Shown: in pieces, positions 63,836 through 64,000 of the stretch
Numbering within the stretch: the stretch's first letter is position 1
How the letters are laid out: each line of letters starts with the position of its first letter
Assembly: GCA_031216915.1 (NCBI GenBank)
Contig: JAUFNR010000111.1
Coordinates: forward strand, 58,154 to 122,153
Direction: 5' to 3'
DNA: 64,000 nucleotides
Source: Pictodentalium vernedei
Taxonomy: Eukaryota; Mollusca; Scaphopoda; Dentaliida; Dentaliidae
The notes under the pieces: model-generated
Seen by the model: the letters and a program-made list of their open reading frames with translations, nothing else
Database searches by the model: none
Told to the model about the DNA's origin: nothing
Position numbers and translations under genes: made by a program

Positions 63836-64000
63836 TGGGACGACCCGCGTTGTGTCCTTGGGCAAGGCACTTTATCCCGGTTGCCTACATGCGGGCACGA
63901 TGGCGCCGTGTACTATGGCGTACTGCACTTCGATGGTGCACATCTCTTCAGCCGCTGTAACCCTGCTTGAGCAGAGCTTGACCAGAGTTAGAATGTTGTG
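63836..64000 (+). mobile_element. Retroposon, copy 15 (cut by window end)
   Basis: 5' target duplication at 63825-63835; the 3' half lies outside the window. The base at 63999 is T where every other copy has A. Confidence 0.8.

Larger units (their letters stand above)
1..64000. repeat. Macrosatellite array, about 4.3-kb unit, 14 complete copies plus a partial fifteenth
   Basis: The same sequence recurs head to tail in one orientation across the whole window, with no interruption, inversion or foreign insertion. Distances between successive copies of the same landmark are 4310, 4301, 4307, 4306, 4304, 4299, 4304, 4313, 4305, 4298, 4301, 4301, 4300 and 4305 bp. Length changes are almost entirely explained by one C-tract, one G-tract and a few 1-5 bp indels. 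Substitutions between copies are rare, and many are shared by defined sets of copies. No ribosomal RNA, histone, 5S or snRNA gene was recognised, so this is not one of the classic tandem gene families. It may be a satellite, or a tandem amplification of part of a gene (see candidate exons A and B). Confidence 0.98.
60255..64000 (+). repeat. Unit copy 15 (B type, cut by window end)
   Basis: First 3746 bp of a B-type unit; the window stops inside the retroposon. It lacks the 12-14 subgroup alleles and has intact ORF C. C13 followed by T; G13 with a shorter TG run. Its 3' part has an unusual number of private substitutions: G 62597, A 63380, A 63516, A 63527 and T 63999. Exon B at 62319-62417; exon A lies beyond the window. 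Confidence 0.96.

Noticed and set aside
1-64000. Ribosomal, 5S, histone or snRNA gene array
   Set aside because: None of the conserved motifs of these families was found on the plus strand by reading one unit, and there is no long ORF that could be a histone.
1-64000. CRISPR array, phage or bacterial operon
   Set aside because: The repeats are 4.3 kb long with no short-repeat/spacer pattern, no ribosome-binding sites, no operon-like gene packing, and eukaryotic retroposon marks throughout.
1-64000. The whole unit as an autonomous transposon
   Set aside because: No transposase, reverse transcriptase or integrase frame, and no terminal repeats or target duplications at unit boundaries were seen.

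Overview
The window is one continuous tandem array: a unit of about 4.3 kb repeated head to tail, with 14 complete copies and a fifteenth cut off by the window end (copy starts at 1, 4311, 8612, 12919, 17225, 21529, 25828, 30132, 34445, 38750, 43048, 47349, 51650, 55950 and 60255; the boundary is my arbitrary choice, just after a short palindrome). Copies are 4298-4313 bp long and almost identical. Most differences are homopolymer lengths, a few shared substitutions, and small private indels. I see no non-array DNA at either edge.

The DNA looks like a eukaryotic, probably marine-invertebrate, macrosatellite. It has no long ORFs, operons or bacterial signals. It has intron-like splice signals, a tRNA-like SINE head, and a SINE or LINE tail whose motifs (a CTCCGGGTACTCCGG core, a TTAAACACCAA tail) resemble Meta-domain SINE/CR1-type tails of molluscs and invertebrate deuterostomes. 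I cannot name the species.

Layout of one unit, in copy 1 coordinates: 118-255 possible exon D; 479-510 C-tract plus CA repeat; 879-1008 possible exon E; 1536-1620 degenerate tRNA-like element; 2069-2167 candidate exon B (99 bp); 2205-2240 relic of a SINE core; 2351-2509 cysteine-rich 52-codon ORF C; 2510-2542 TG repeat plus G-tract; 2606-3052 hydrophobic ORF F; 3596-3902 retroposon with a perfect 11-bp target duplication; 4147-4236 candidate exon A (90 bp); 4287-4305 palindrome. The stretches 511-878, 1009-1535, 1621-2068 and 3053-3584 hold AT-rich sequence in which I see no supported gene.

Two things stand out. First, the array has higher-order structure: copies 2-5 and 6-9 match pairwise (2 with 6, 3 with 7, 4 with 8, 5 with 9), giving a 17.2-kb four-unit repeat. 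Copies 10-15 are more uniform, with 12-14 forming their own subgroup. Second, each unit holds two short open segments with good splice signals (B and A). Both are multiples of three and flanked by the same intron phase (1-1), so duplicating units would keep the reading frame. If they are real exons, the array could encode a long cysteine-containing repeat protein or a bank of alternative exons; this is inference. Other possible exons (D, C) are frameshifted in some copies, which argues that at least part of the unit is non-coding or decaying.
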